From JBDSGC01 sp046594105 (GTDB taxonomy: Bacteria; Acidobacteriota; Thermoanaerobaculia; Gp7-AA8), in assembly GCA_046594105.1 (NCBI GenBank), contig JBKJQB010000308.1:1-9984 (forward strand): a stretch of 9,984 nucleotides of DNA. Reading direction: 5' to 3'. Made by a program: the position numbers and the translations under genes. Each line of letters opens with the position of its first letter. Position 1 is the stretch's first letter. The notes under the pieces are model-generated. The model was not told where the DNA came from, made no database searches, and saw only the letters and a list, made by a program, of their open reading frames with translations. Shown here one piece after another: positions 1 through 6,195 of this stretch.

Positions 1-796
1 GTCCTGAAGCGTAATCCTGGCGGAGCCTTGGGCAACCAGCGCCGCCGGCCGTGCCGGCCTTCACGCCGCGGTAGAGGTAGGCGATGCCGAAGGTCAGCCT
101 CTCGAAATCGACGGATCGGAAATCTCCGCTGGCCTGCATCATGGTTACGAATTCCTCGCCGCACGGGAAGCGTGCCGCTGACGACTCGAGGTAGTCGTAG
201 GCCGAACGCTCTCCGGTGACGCTGCCGCCGAGGCGAGGGAGCAGGTGTTTGCGGTAGGCATCGTAGAACCAGCGGAAGAGGCGATTGGGAGGCTGGCCGA
301 ACTCCAGCACCACCACACTCCCGCCCGGTTTCACCACGCGGCACATCTCGGCGATTCCCCGCTGCGGGTCGCCGACGTTGCGAATGCCGAACGAGATGCT
401 GGCGATGTCGAACGACGCGTCCCCGAACCGAAGCGCGGTCACGTCGGCCACCTCGAACTCGATGTGCGGATCTTTGAGACGGGCAAGCGCGATCATCTCC
501 GGCGTGAAGTCGGTCCCCACCACCCGCCCGCCCGGCTCCACCGCCTTGCGGAAAGCGATGGCCAGATCGCCGGTGCCGGTGGCGCAATCGAGGACCTGAT
601 CTCCCCGCTTCGCGCCCGACGCACGAACGCACCGCTTGCGCCAGAGGTGATGAACGCCGCCCGACAGAATGGTGTTGGCGCGGTCGTAACGTCCGGAGAT
701 CGCGCCAAACATCGACCGGATCTTCGCCGGCTCTGGTCCGGTGTAACGCGACGGTGCGGCAGGCGGCGGTTCCAAGCGGGTGATCCTAACCCGCAT
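1..796 (-). CDS. menG: Demethylmenaquinone methyltransferase (MenG/UbiE), 3' end beyond window
   Basis: SAM-dependent C-methyltransferase that makes menaquinone from demethylmenaquinone, the last step of the pathway; cytosolic, acting on a membrane-borne quinone. Translation from ATG at 796 gives MFGAISGRYD (residues 29-38), the SAM motif DCATGTGD (70-77), an acidic residue after strand 2 (D96) and the family signature FGIRNV (136-141). The family normally ends near a YRGVK-like sequence, which here falls at residues about 242-246. Instead of stopping, the frame continues through a dispersed repeat for at least 19 more codons (A247 onward) to the window edge without a stop. The start codon lies in an arm of an inverted repeat; a later start (TTG at codon 8, or ATG at codon 29) is possible. 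An AGGA stands 12 nt upstream, a weak ribosome site. It is divergent from menF. UbiE-type enzymes also methylate ubiquinone precursors, but the neighbouring men genes favour menaquinone. The family is certain; both ends are uncertain. Confidence 0.93.
   Translation of the reverse strand, partial: MRVRITRLEPPPAAPSRYTGPEPAKIRSMFGAISGRYDRANTILSGGVHHLWRKRCVRASGAKRGDQVLDCATGTGDLAIAFRKAVEPGGRVVGTDFTPEMIALARLKDPHIEFEVADVTALRFGDASFDIASISFGIRNVGDPQRGIAEMCRVVKPGGSVVVLEFGQPPNRLFRWFYDAYRKHLLPRLGGSVTGERSAYDYLESSAARFPCGEEFVTMMQASGDFRSVDFERLTFGIAYLYRGVKAGTAGGAGCPRLRQDYASG
8..59 (-). repeat. Dispersed 52-bp repeat, copy R1
   Basis: Read on the minus strand this begins GGCCGGCACGGCCGG and continues through GGTTGCCCAAGGCTCCGCCA. 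It matches the copy at 895-946 at 49 of 52 positions in the same orientation, and the copy at 6196-6247 at 49 of 52 in the opposite orientation. Its first bases form a GCCGGC/GCCGGC hairpin with a 3-nt loop. It begins at the last expected codons of menG, so it supplies the coding sequence of the apparent C-terminal tail. Confidence 0.9.
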
Positions 797-863
797 TTGT
801 CACACCCATCCTGCTGCGGACGCGGAAAGTGGCTCCTCGCGACGGAGGGGTGTGAGAAATGCG
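792..863. repeat. Imperfect inverted repeat between menG and menF
   Basis: Two 20-nt arms, at 792-811 and 844-863, are complementary at 18 of 20 positions and enclose a 32-nt spacer. The left arm reads CGCATTTGTCACACCC and the right arm GGGGTGTGAGAAATGCG. The menG start codon (794-796 on the minus strand) lies inside the left arm. From recall, GTGTGAGAAATGCG-type arms recur between genes in acidobacterial genomes, which would make this a mobile or REP-like element; a single copy is visible here. Confidence 0.8.
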
Positions 864-894
864 AGGTAGGAGCCTGCGCGGCAGAACTTCCTGG

Positions 895-946
895 AGCGTG
901 ATCTTGGCGGAGCCTTGGGCGACCAGCGCCGCCGGCCGTGCCGGCC
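895..946 (-). repeat. Dispersed 52-bp repeat, copy R2
   Basis: This second full copy of the 52-bp unit is direct with respect to R1 (8-59), with 3 mismatches, and inverted with respect to R4 (6196-6247), with 2 mismatches. With R1 it brackets menG as direct repeats about 890 bp apart. The 31 bp between it and the inverted repeat ending at 863 contain no recognisable feature. It lies upstream of the menF promoter candidate. Confidence 0.9.
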
Positions 947-974
947 TAACCCGAATGACCTGGGTGCAAAGGGC

Positions 975-1004
975 GGAACGTTCCCCTTCCCCAGCCACTA
1001 CAAT
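975..1004 (+). promoter_or_regulatory. Candidate menF promoter with overlapping palindrome
   Basis: TACAAT at 999-1004 matches the sigma-70 -10 consensus at 5 of 6 positions and ends 8 nt before the GTG start of menF. Transcription starting 7-8 nt downstream would therefore give a leaderless or near-leaderless mRNA, consistent with the absence of a Shine-Dalgarno sequence. A perfect 10-bp palindrome, GGAACGTTCC (975-984), covers the place where a -35 element would sit. No good -35 hexamer is visible, so an activator or repressor site is possible. Based on sequence only. Confidence 0.4.
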
Positions 1005-1012
1005 CCTCTGCC

Positions 1013-2065
1013 GTGCATCAGGACTTTGCCTTCATCCAGAGTGCGCCCGGCCGGGTCTTCGTCGGCTGGGGGCCCTTCGAGCAGTCTCCCTTCCGCTTTC
1101 CCGAGCGCCCGGCGTTTTTCATCACCGACTTTTTTCTCGATGATCCTCATCCCTGGCGCCATCCCGCGGCGTGGGAAGACTTGAGCATCGAAGAGCTGGC
1201 AGAGCGATTCGAAGACCTCGGGCCTCCAGTCATCCACTGGACTCCGATGGATGCCGAGCCGTTCCAGCGATTTTTCGATTCGGCTCAGAAGGCCATCCGC
1301 CAGAGCGAATTCGAGAAGATTGTGCCGGTGGTCTTCGAAACGGGTCGCCTCGATCCGCGGGGCGACCGCTGGCGATGGTTGCTGATGCGGATGTCCATGC
1401 TCCCGCCCGGACTGTGGGGCTACGGCTACTCCTACCAGAGCCACGGCCTGATCGGGGCCACGCCGGAGCTGCTCTTCCAGGGCAGCACCATCGGGTATCG
1501 AACGATGGCGCTGGCGGGAACCAAGCCGCTGGCGCAACGGGCGCAGCTCCTCAGCGATCCGAAAGAGTTGCGCGAGCATCGCCTGGTGATCGACGACATC
1601 GTCCGCCGCCTGAGCCCCTTCGGCAACGTGGAGATCGGACCGCTGGGGACGTTGCAGCTTCCCCGCATCGCCCACCTGGTCACGCCGATTTTCTTCAAGG
1701 AAAATGGTGCCGAGAAGATGTCCTTCGTTGAGATGATCCGCCGGCTGCATCCCACCGCCGCCCTGGGCGTTTCGCCACGGACCGAAGCGGGAGAACGATG
1801 GCTTCGGGAAGCCGACCGCGGCGTGAAACGACGGGCGTTCGGAGCGCCCTTTGGCCTGGAGCGCGAGGATCGATCGGGACTGGCACTGGTGGGAATCCGC
1901 AATGTGCAGTGGACCGCGGACCGGGTGCGGGTCGGATCAGGTGCCGGGCTGCTCTCCGACAGCAGGATCGACCGGGAGCTCGAGGAGTTGCACGACAAAC
2001 GCGAACAGGTCAAAGCGCTCTTTGGTCTCAACGCCGGAGCGGAGCGAGCGCGGATCGTCTCGTGA
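1013..2065 (+). CDS. menF: Isochorismate synthase (MenF)
   Basis: Converts chorismate to isochorismate, the entry step of menaquinone synthesis; cytosolic and Mg-dependent. The 350-residue product has the chorismate-binding fold motifs in order: general-base lysine K102 (in SEFEKIV), GATPELLFQG (148-157) with E152, LAGT (167-170), the EHRLVIDDI block (189-196) with metal ligand E189, HLVTP (221-225), LHPTAALGVSPR (245-256), and a C-terminal GSGAG followed by ELHDK (E325, K329). Against the E. coli enzyme (431 residues, base K190) the N-terminal region is about 90 residues shorter. The start is GTG with no Shine-Dalgarno; a -10 box directly upstream suggests leaderless translation. The stop overlaps the menD start (GTGA), indicating translational coupling. 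Salicylate or siderophore isochorismate synthases share the fold, but the menD-menH context identifies this one. High confidence in function, moderate in the exact start. Confidence 0.95.
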   Translation: MHQDFAFIQSAPGRVFVGWGPFEQSPFRFPERPAFFITDFFLDDPHPWRHPAAWEDLSIEELAERFEDLGPPVIHWTPMDAEPFQRFFDSAQKAIRQSEFEKIVPVVFETGRLDPRGDRWRWLLMRMSMLPPGLWGYGYSYQSHGLIGATPELLFQGSTIGYRTMALAGTKPLAQRAQLLSDPKELREHRLVIDDIVRRLSPFGNVEIGPLGTLQLPRIAHLVTPIFFKENGAEKMSFVEMIRRLHPTAALGVSPRTEAGERWLREADRGVKRRAFGAPFGLEREDRSGLALVGIRNVQWTADRVRVGSGAGLLSDSRIDRELEELHDKREQVKALFGLNAGAERARIVS

Positions 2066-3555
2066 GCACCAACCTTTCTGCCGCCCGCAGCATCATCGAT
2101 TCCATTCGCGGTCTCGGCGTCAGCGACTTCTGCCTCTGCTCCGGATCGCGCAACGCGCCGCTGCTGGCAGTGCTGGCGAGCATTCCAGACGTCCGGCTCC
2201 ACACGTTTGTCGACGAGCGGGGAGCGGCATTCTTCGCGGTCGGCGCCGCGCGGCGGCTCAATCGGCCGGTCTGCGTGGTCACCACCTCCGGCACCGCCGT
2301 CGCTGAGTTACTGCCGGCGGCCATCGAAGCCTGGTACTCGGGAACACCAGTCATTCTGCTGACAGCCGATCGGCCGGCGCGATATCGGGGCACCGGCGCG
2401 CCGCAATCGATCGAACAGGAGTCGATCTTCGGCGGTTACGCAGCGCGGTCGGTGGAGACATGGAACGGCGCCTCACCTCTGCATCTGAATATTGAGTTTG
2501 ACGAGCCGCTGATCGATGAGGGGGTCGGAGTTCCGGCCGAGGGTGCACAGGCAGGAGTGTCTGGGCCACACCAGTTTCGCCAGACGTCTGCATCGCGCTC
2601 CCAGGTTCCGGCTTCGGCCATCCCGTTTCGGCGGCCTTTGGTGCTGATCGGATGCTTGCGCGAGGACCATCGCGATCGTGTTCTTCGATTTGCCACGAAG
2701 CTCAACGCGCCGGTGTACGCGGAGCCGCTCTCCGGGCTGCGTGAAGAGCGGGGACTGCACCCTCTCCTGATCCGCAACGAGCGCACTCTCGCGCGCGGCT
2801 CGTTCGACGGCGTGCTCCGCATCGGCGACATTCCTACGCTCCGTTTCTGGCGCGACCTGGAGGAGAAGAATCCACTGCCGGTCATCAGCTTCAGCCGGCT
2901 TCCCTTCGCCGGGCTGACCCGCGGCGAGGTGCATCCGATCGAGGCGCTGCCCGATGCGAGCGCGCGCGATCTCGATGGTTCGCTGCTGCGTGCGGACGCG
3001 CAGATGCACGATCGTTGGCAGGCCATCCTCGACGACGAGCCCCTCTCGGAGCTGGCGATGTTCCGCGCGATGTCCCTGCGTTTTCCGAATGGTTCACGCG
3101 TTTATCTCGGCAACAGCCTCCCCATCCGCGAATGGGATCTGGCGGCCACCCGCGAGCCGCGCGGATTCCGTTACGGAGCAAATCGTGGGGCGAATGGTAT
3201 CGACGGCCAGCTCTCCACCTTCTTCGGCTGGTGCGAGGAGGGAGCCGACAATGTCGCGGTGGTGGGAGATCTAACTGCGCTCTACGACCTGAACGCGCCG
3301 TGGATCGTGCCGCAGCTGACTGCCAGCTTCCGCGTCGTGATCGTCAACAACGACGGTGGCCGCATCTTCGAGCGCGTACCCTCGTTGCGGACGTTGAGCG
3401 ACGAGGTCCGCAATCGGGTGATCGAGAATTCGCATGGATTGCGCTTCGATTCCTGGAGTGCCATGTTCGGCATTGAGGATCGTGTCGAGGAACTGCGTCC
3501 CGACCTGGAGGCGTCCCGCCGAGTCTGGAAGCGCTACGATGAGCTCTGGTCATGA
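2062..3555 (+). CDS. menD: SEPHCHC synthase (MenD), compact form
   Basis: Thiamine-diphosphate enzyme that decarboxylates 2-oxoglutarate and adds the succinyl semialdehyde unit to isochorismate, giving SEPHCHC; cytosolic. Visible motifs are SGSRNAPL (27-34), the catalytic glutamate E52 in VDERGAAF, TTSGTAVAEL (74-83), LTADRPARYRGTGAPQ (100-115), SLPIREWD (352-359), NRGANGIDG (374-382) and the ThDP/Mg motif running from GDL (402-404) to NNDGG (429-433). The GTG start is chosen because it overlaps the menF stop and directly precedes the conserved N-terminus; the frame stays open further upstream, but that part is antisense to nothing useful and lies within menF. At 497 residues it is shorter than the usual roughly 550: a helix-length stretch is missing before the LHLNIEFDEPL segment, and the C-terminal region is trimmed. 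The interdomain linker (about 156-185) looks repeat-derived. All expected active-site motifs are present, so it is probably functional. Confidence 0.95.
   Translation: MSTNLSAARSIIDSIRGLGVSDFCLCSGSRNAPLLAVLASIPDVRLHTFVDERGAAFFAVGAARRLNRPVCVVTTSGTAVAELLPAAIEAWYSGTPVILLTADRPARYRGTGAPQSIEQESIFGGYAARSVETWNGASPLHLNIEFDEPLIDEGVGVPAEGAQAGVSGPHQFRQTSASRSQVPASAIPFRRPLVLIGCLREDHRDRVLRFATKLNAPVYAEPLSGLREERGLHPLLIRNERTLARGSFDGVLRIGDIPTLRFWRDLEEKNPLPVISFSRLPFAGLTRGEVHPIEALPDASARDLDGSLLRADAQMHDRWQAILDDEPLSELAMFRAMSLRFPNGSRVYLGNSLPIREWDLAATREPRGFRYGANRGANGIDGQLSTFFGWCEEGADNVAVVGDLTALYDLNAPWIVPQLTASFRVVIVNNDGGRIFERVPSLRTLSDEVRNRVIENSHGLRFDSWSAMFGIEDRVEELRPDLEASRRVWKRYDELWS
2541..2590. repeat. REP-like hairpin sequence inside menD
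   Basis: Bases 2548-2563 form a hairpin: CAGGCA pairs with TGTCTG (one G-T wobble) across a GGAG loop. It is followed by GGCCACACCAGTTTCGCCAGAC. From recall, the antisense reading GVAQTLLPVH resembles the AQTLLSV-type spurious peptides often annotated from intergenic repeats of acidobacterial genomes. In menD it is read in frame as part of the linker between the N-terminal and central domains. There is no second copy in the window, so the repeat assignment is an inference. Confidence 0.45.
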
Positions 3556-4193
3556 TCACCTGTCTGCACGGATTCCTCGGTCTCCCCTCGGACTGGGACT
3601 TTCTGCGCGATGCAGGATTTGCCATCCGCGCCATCGATCTCTTCCGCGGCGAAACAGTCCCCGAAACTGGCGACACGCTCCTCGGCTACTCGATGGGAGG
3701 GCGGCTGGCGTTGACGGCACTGGCGAAGGGCGCAACGTATCAGCGCGCCGTGATCGTATCGGCCGGCTTGAACGTTTCGGAAGAAACGGAGCGCACCGAG
3801 CGGCGCGCCCACGATCAACGATGGGCGGAGCGATTCCAGTCGGAGCCCTGGGACGACTTGACGGCCGACTGGAACCGGCAGGCCGTGTTCGGCGGGCGTG
3901 CCGTCGACCGGGTGGAGGCGGATTTCGATCGCGTCGAACTCGCCAAGGCTTTGCGGAAGTGGTCGTCCGGAGTGCTTCCCCCTCTGGAGCCCCATCTGGA
4001 AACGATCGCCATTCCGGTGCTGTGGATCGCCGGCGAAACCGACGAACGCTACCTGGGCGCGGCGAAGCGTGCGATCGAGCTGCTGCCCCGAGGGGAGCTT
4101 GCTGTGGCTCCTGGCGCCGGTCATCGCGTGCCCTGGGAGCAGCCCGATTGGTTTGCAGAGCGCCTGCGGGAGTTCACGACGCGCACCGAGTGA
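3552..4193 (+). CDS. menH: SHCHC synthase (MenH), alpha/beta hydrolase
   Basis: Eliminates pyruvate from SEPHCHC to give 2-succinyl-6-hydroxy-2,4-cyclohexadiene-1-carboxylate; cytosolic. The 213-residue protein has the alpha/beta-hydrolase layout: LHGFLG (5-10) near the N-terminus for the oxyanion hole, nucleophile elbow GYSMGG with S47, acid D164 in GETDERY, and H191 in GAGHRVPWEQP. It is about 40 residues shorter than E. coli MenH (252), mostly in the cap region. The ATG overlaps the menD TGA as ATGA, so it is probably translationally coupled and cotranscribed with menF-menD. Fusion or adjacency with menD is common for this family and supports the call. By motif alone it could be another small esterase; position and the HGFLG...GYSMGGR pattern make MenH much more likely. 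Confidence 0.9.
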   Translation: MITCLHGFLGLPSDWDFLRDAGFAIRAIDLFRGETVPETGDTLLGYSMGGRLALTALAKGATYQRAVIVSAGLNVSEETERTERRAHDQRWAERFQSEPWDDLTADWNRQAVFGGRAVDRVEADFDRVELAKALRKWSSGVLPPLEPHLETIAIPVLWIAGETDERYLGAAKRAIELLPRGELAVAPGAGHRVPWEQPDWFAERLREFTTRTE

Positions 4194-4198
4194 ACGAC

Positions 4199-4218
4199 GG
4201 CCGGCACGGCCAACGGCG
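4199..4218 (+). repeat. Partial copy of the 52-bp repeat after menH
   Basis: GGCCGGCACGGCCAACGGCG matches the first 20 bases of the 52-bp repeat except at two positions, then diverges. It starts 5 bp after the menH stop, mirroring how the other copies adjoin the ends of menG and menA. Confidence 0.55.
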
Positions 4219-4252
4219 TTCGTTCGCACAGCGTCCGCCACGATTTCGTAGC

Positions 4253-4330
4253 GCCGGCATCCCTGCCGGCCGTGTCGCGGGCATCCTGCCCGCGGGAGCT
4301 CGCCAAGTAGCGCCGGCTGGAAGCCGACGC
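4253..4330. repeat. Three consecutive hairpins in the menH-menB spacer
   Basis: Hairpin A: GCCGGC stem (4253-4258 with 4265-4270), 6-nt loop. Hairpin B: perfect 7-bp stem CGCGGGC/GCCCGCG (4276-4282 with 4288-4294), loop ATCCT. Hairpin C: GCGCCGGCT with AGCCGACGC (4310-4318 with 4322-4330), one mismatch, 3-nt loop. A and C are both preceded by GTAGC, and loops A and B both read ATCC(C)T, which points to related REP-like units. No T-run follows, so these are not classical terminators, but they could stabilise upstream mRNA or attenuate transcription into menB. The remainder of the 4194-4423 gap holds no gene. Confidence 0.8.
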
Positions 4331-4331
4331 C

Positions 4332-4344
4332 ACGTTCGCTTCGC
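4332..4344 (+). repeat. 13-bp repeat, copy 1
   Basis: ACGTTCGCTTCGC occurs here and, on the opposite strand, at 9818-9830 upstream of the beta-glucosidase gene. Both copies are intergenic. It is short, but an exact 13-mer shared by two spacers is consistent with another dispersed element. Confidence 0.4.
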
Positions 4345-4383
4345 GTGACTGTGCCTGCTCCGGCCACCCCCCGTCTCCCATCC

Positions 4384-4413
4384 TTGCGCCCTCTCCGACG
4401 CCCGCGGTAGTGT
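4384..4413 (+). promoter_or_regulatory. Candidate menB promoter
   Basis: TTGCGC (4384-4389) and TAGTGT (4408-4413) are separated by 18 bp, an acceptable sigma-70 arrangement. The -10 box ends 10 nt before the menB ATG at 4424, so the transcript would have almost no leader. This would let menB-menA be expressed separately from menF-menD-menH across the hairpin-rich spacer. Confidence 0.4.
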
Positions 4414-4423
4414 GCCGGGCGCT

Positions 4424-5248
4424 ATGGCTGAGAAATGGAAGAAGCTGCACGACTTCGAAGACATCCGTTACGAGCGGACCGCCGACGGCGTCGCCAAAAT
4501 CACCATCAACCGTCCGAAGGTGCGCAATGCCTTCCGGCCGAAGACCGTCAACGAGATGAAGCAGGCGCTGGACATGGCGCGCGACGACTCGGAGCTCGGC
4601 GTGATCGTTCTCACCGGCGAGGGGAACGAGGCGTTCTGCTCCGGCGGCGACCAGAGCGTGCGGGGCAAGGGCGGCTACATCGACCCCAAGGAAAAGATCC
4701 CGCGGCTCAACATCCTCGACGTGCAGAAGCAGATCCGCAGCATGCCCAAGCCGGTGGTGGCCATGGTGGCCGGCTACGCCATCGGCGGCGGCCATGTCCT
4801 GCATGTGGTGTGCGACCTGACCATCGCCGCCGACAACGCGAGATTCGGCCAGACCGGCCCGCGGGTCGGCTCGTTCGACGCCGGTCTGGGATCGTCATAC
4901 CTCGCCAGGATCGTCGGACAGAAGAAGGCGCGAGAGATCTGGTTCCTCTGCCGGCAGTACGACGCGCAGCAGGCGCTGGAGATGGGGCTGGTCAACACGG
5001 TGGTGCCGCTCGATCAGCTGGAGACCGAGACCCTGAAGTGGTGCCGCGAAATGCTGGAGCTCTCCCCCACCGCGCTACGATTCCTCAAGGCGGCCATGAA
5101 CGCCGACTGCGACGGGCAGATCGGCCTGCTCGATTTCGGGGGCGACGCCACGCTGCTCTATTACCAGTCGGAGGAAGCGCAGGAAGGACGCAACGCCTAC
5201 GTGGAAAAGCGCAAGCCCGATTTCAAGAAGTTTCCGCGCTTCCCGTGA
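4424..5248 (+). CDS. menB: 1,4-dihydroxy-2-naphthoyl-CoA synthase (MenB)
   Basis: Crotonase-fold enzyme that cyclises o-succinylbenzoyl-CoA into dihydroxynaphthoyl-CoA; cytosolic, usually hexameric. The 274-residue protein follows E. coli MenB closely: CSGGDQS (72-78) and AGYAIGGGH (116-124) form the CoA/oxyanion region, FGQTGPRVGSFD (141-152) holds catalytic D152, then VGQKKAREIWFLCRQYDA and the C-terminal EGRNAY...KRKPDF tail. Glycine at 145, where actinobacterial enzymes carry aspartate, marks it as type I, expected to use bicarbonate as the catalytic base. I chose ATG 4424 because it gives the usual MAEKW-type N-terminus; an in-frame GTG at 4412 would add four residues. No clear Shine-Dalgarno. 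Its substrate requires MenC and MenE, which are not in the window. Very confident. Confidence 0.97.
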   Translation: MAEKWKKLHDFEDIRYERTADGVAKITINRPKVRNAFRPKTVNEMKQALDMARDDSELGVIVLTGEGNEAFCSGGDQSVRGKGGYIDPKEKIPRLNILDVQKQIRSMPKPVVAMVAGYAIGGGHVLHVVCDLTIAADNARFGQTGPRVGSFDAGLGSSYLARIVGQKKAREIWFLCRQYDAQQALEMGLVNTVVPLDQLETETLKWCREMLELSPTALRFLKAAMNADCDGQIGLLDFGGDATLLYYQSEEAQEGRNAYVEKRKPDFKKFPRFP

Positions 5249-5286
5249 TCAGGAGTGACGGCTCTGCGATTCACCACTGATCGAGC

Positions 5287-6153
5287 ATGACCAATCCCTG
5301 GCTTCTCGCCGCACGGCCGAAGACACTCGCTGCCGCAGTGGTTCCGGTGCTGGTGGGCACCGCGCTGGCGAGGAACGCCGGGGCGCCCACGCAATGGCTG
5401 GTCTTCGCCTGCGCCCTGGCCGGCGCAGTATTCATCCAGATCGGTACGAATCTGGTCAACGATGCCATCGACTTCAAGAAAGGAACGGACACCGCCGAGC
5501 GCCTGGGACCGTTGCGCGTGAGCCAGGCCGGTCTGCTGCCGGCAGACGCTGTGCTGCGCGGCGCCTACCTCTGTTTTTTTCTCGCGTCATGCTGCGGGAT
5601 CCCGCTCATCCTGCGTGGCGGACTGCCCATTCTGGCCATCGGAATCACTTCGATCTTCGCCGCCTGGGCCTACACCGGCGGCCCGTATCCACTGGCCTAT
5701 CACGGGCTCGGCGAGCTCTTCGTGCTGGTGTTCTTCGGGTTCGTGGCGGTGGGTGGATCGTACTATCTGCAACGGCTGACCATCGACTCTCCGGCACTGC
5801 TGGCTGGATTCATCTGCGGCGCGCTGGCGGTGGTCCTGCTGGCCATCAACAACCTTCGCGATCTTCACAACGATCGAGCGAGCATGAAACTCACGCTTGC
5901 CGCGCGTCTCGGGGAAAGCTTCGCACGATCCGAGGTGAGGATGTCCGCTCTGGCTCCCTTTCTGGCGCTGATGTTTCTGGCGTGGATGCGAGACTGGCAT
6001 CTTCTCGGCGCACTGGTTGCCCTGCCGCTGGCCATCGTGTTGATCCGCAAGGTCGACCGCAGCGAAGGAGCGGCCCTGAATCGATGCCTGGCCCTCGCCG
6101 GCATGCTGGAGTGGTCGTTCGGAATCGCCTTCGTCATCGCAGCGCTGCTCTAG
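5287..6153 (+). CDS. menA: 1,4-dihydroxy-2-naphthoate polyprenyltransferase (MenA)
   Basis: Integral membrane UbiA-family prenyltransferase that attaches the polyprenyl tail to dihydroxynaphthoate, releasing CO2 and giving demethylmenaquinone. The 288-residue protein is strongly hydrophobic, with about eight to nine predicted membrane segments. The first aspartate motif is NDAIDFKKGTD (58-68); the second is DLHNDRASMKLTLAARLG (192-209), both expected to bind the Mg-prenyl diphosphate. The N-terminal WLLAARPKTL is typical of MenA. It follows menB by 38 bp with no visible terminator, so it is probably in the same transcript. The nearest AGGAG (5251-5255) is 31 nt upstream, too far to be a normal ribosome site. 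The stop codon TAG is immediately followed by the dispersed repeat. Length and motifs are normal. Confidence 0.95.
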   Translation: MTNPWLLAARPKTLAAAVVPVLVGTALARNAGAPTQWLVFACALAGAVFIQIGTNLVNDAIDFKKGTDTAERLGPLRVSQAGLLPADAVLRGAYLCFFLASCCGIPLILRGGLPILAIGITSIFAAWAYTGGPYPLAYHGLGELFVLVFFGFVAVGGSYYLQRLTIDSPALLAGFICGALAVVLLAINNLRDLHNDRASMKLTLAARLGESFARSEVRMSALAPFLALMFLAWMRDWHLLGALVALPLAIVLIRKVDRSEGAALNRCLALAGMLEWSFGIAFVIAALL

Positions 6154-6193
6154 CCGGCACGGCACGGCCGACGGCGCTGGCTGCCCAAGGCTC
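6153..6193 (+). repeat. Dispersed repeat, truncated copy R3
   Basis: GCCGGCACGGCACGGCCGACG, then GCGCTGGCTGCCCAAGGCTC, is a degenerate and 3'-truncated copy of the 52-bp unit, with an extra GGCAC. It starts on the last base of the menA stop codon and runs head-to-tail into R4. Confidence 0.75.
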
Positions 6194-6195
6194 CT

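Noticed and set aside
245..901. Long plus-strand open frame of 218 codons opposite menG
   Set aside because: It is antisense to a clear methyltransferase with all family motifs; its own translation shows no recognisable domain and reflects high GC.
786..998. 70-codon minus-strand frame between menG and menF ending in GVTNAG
   Set aside because: It consists almost entirely of repeat sequence (R2 plus inverted repeat) and matches the kind of spurious peptide produced by intergenic repeats.
5255..5290. 11-codon GTG minigene whose stop overlaps the menA start
   Set aside because: The only AGGAG touches its start codon, leaving no spacing, and there is no other support for translation.
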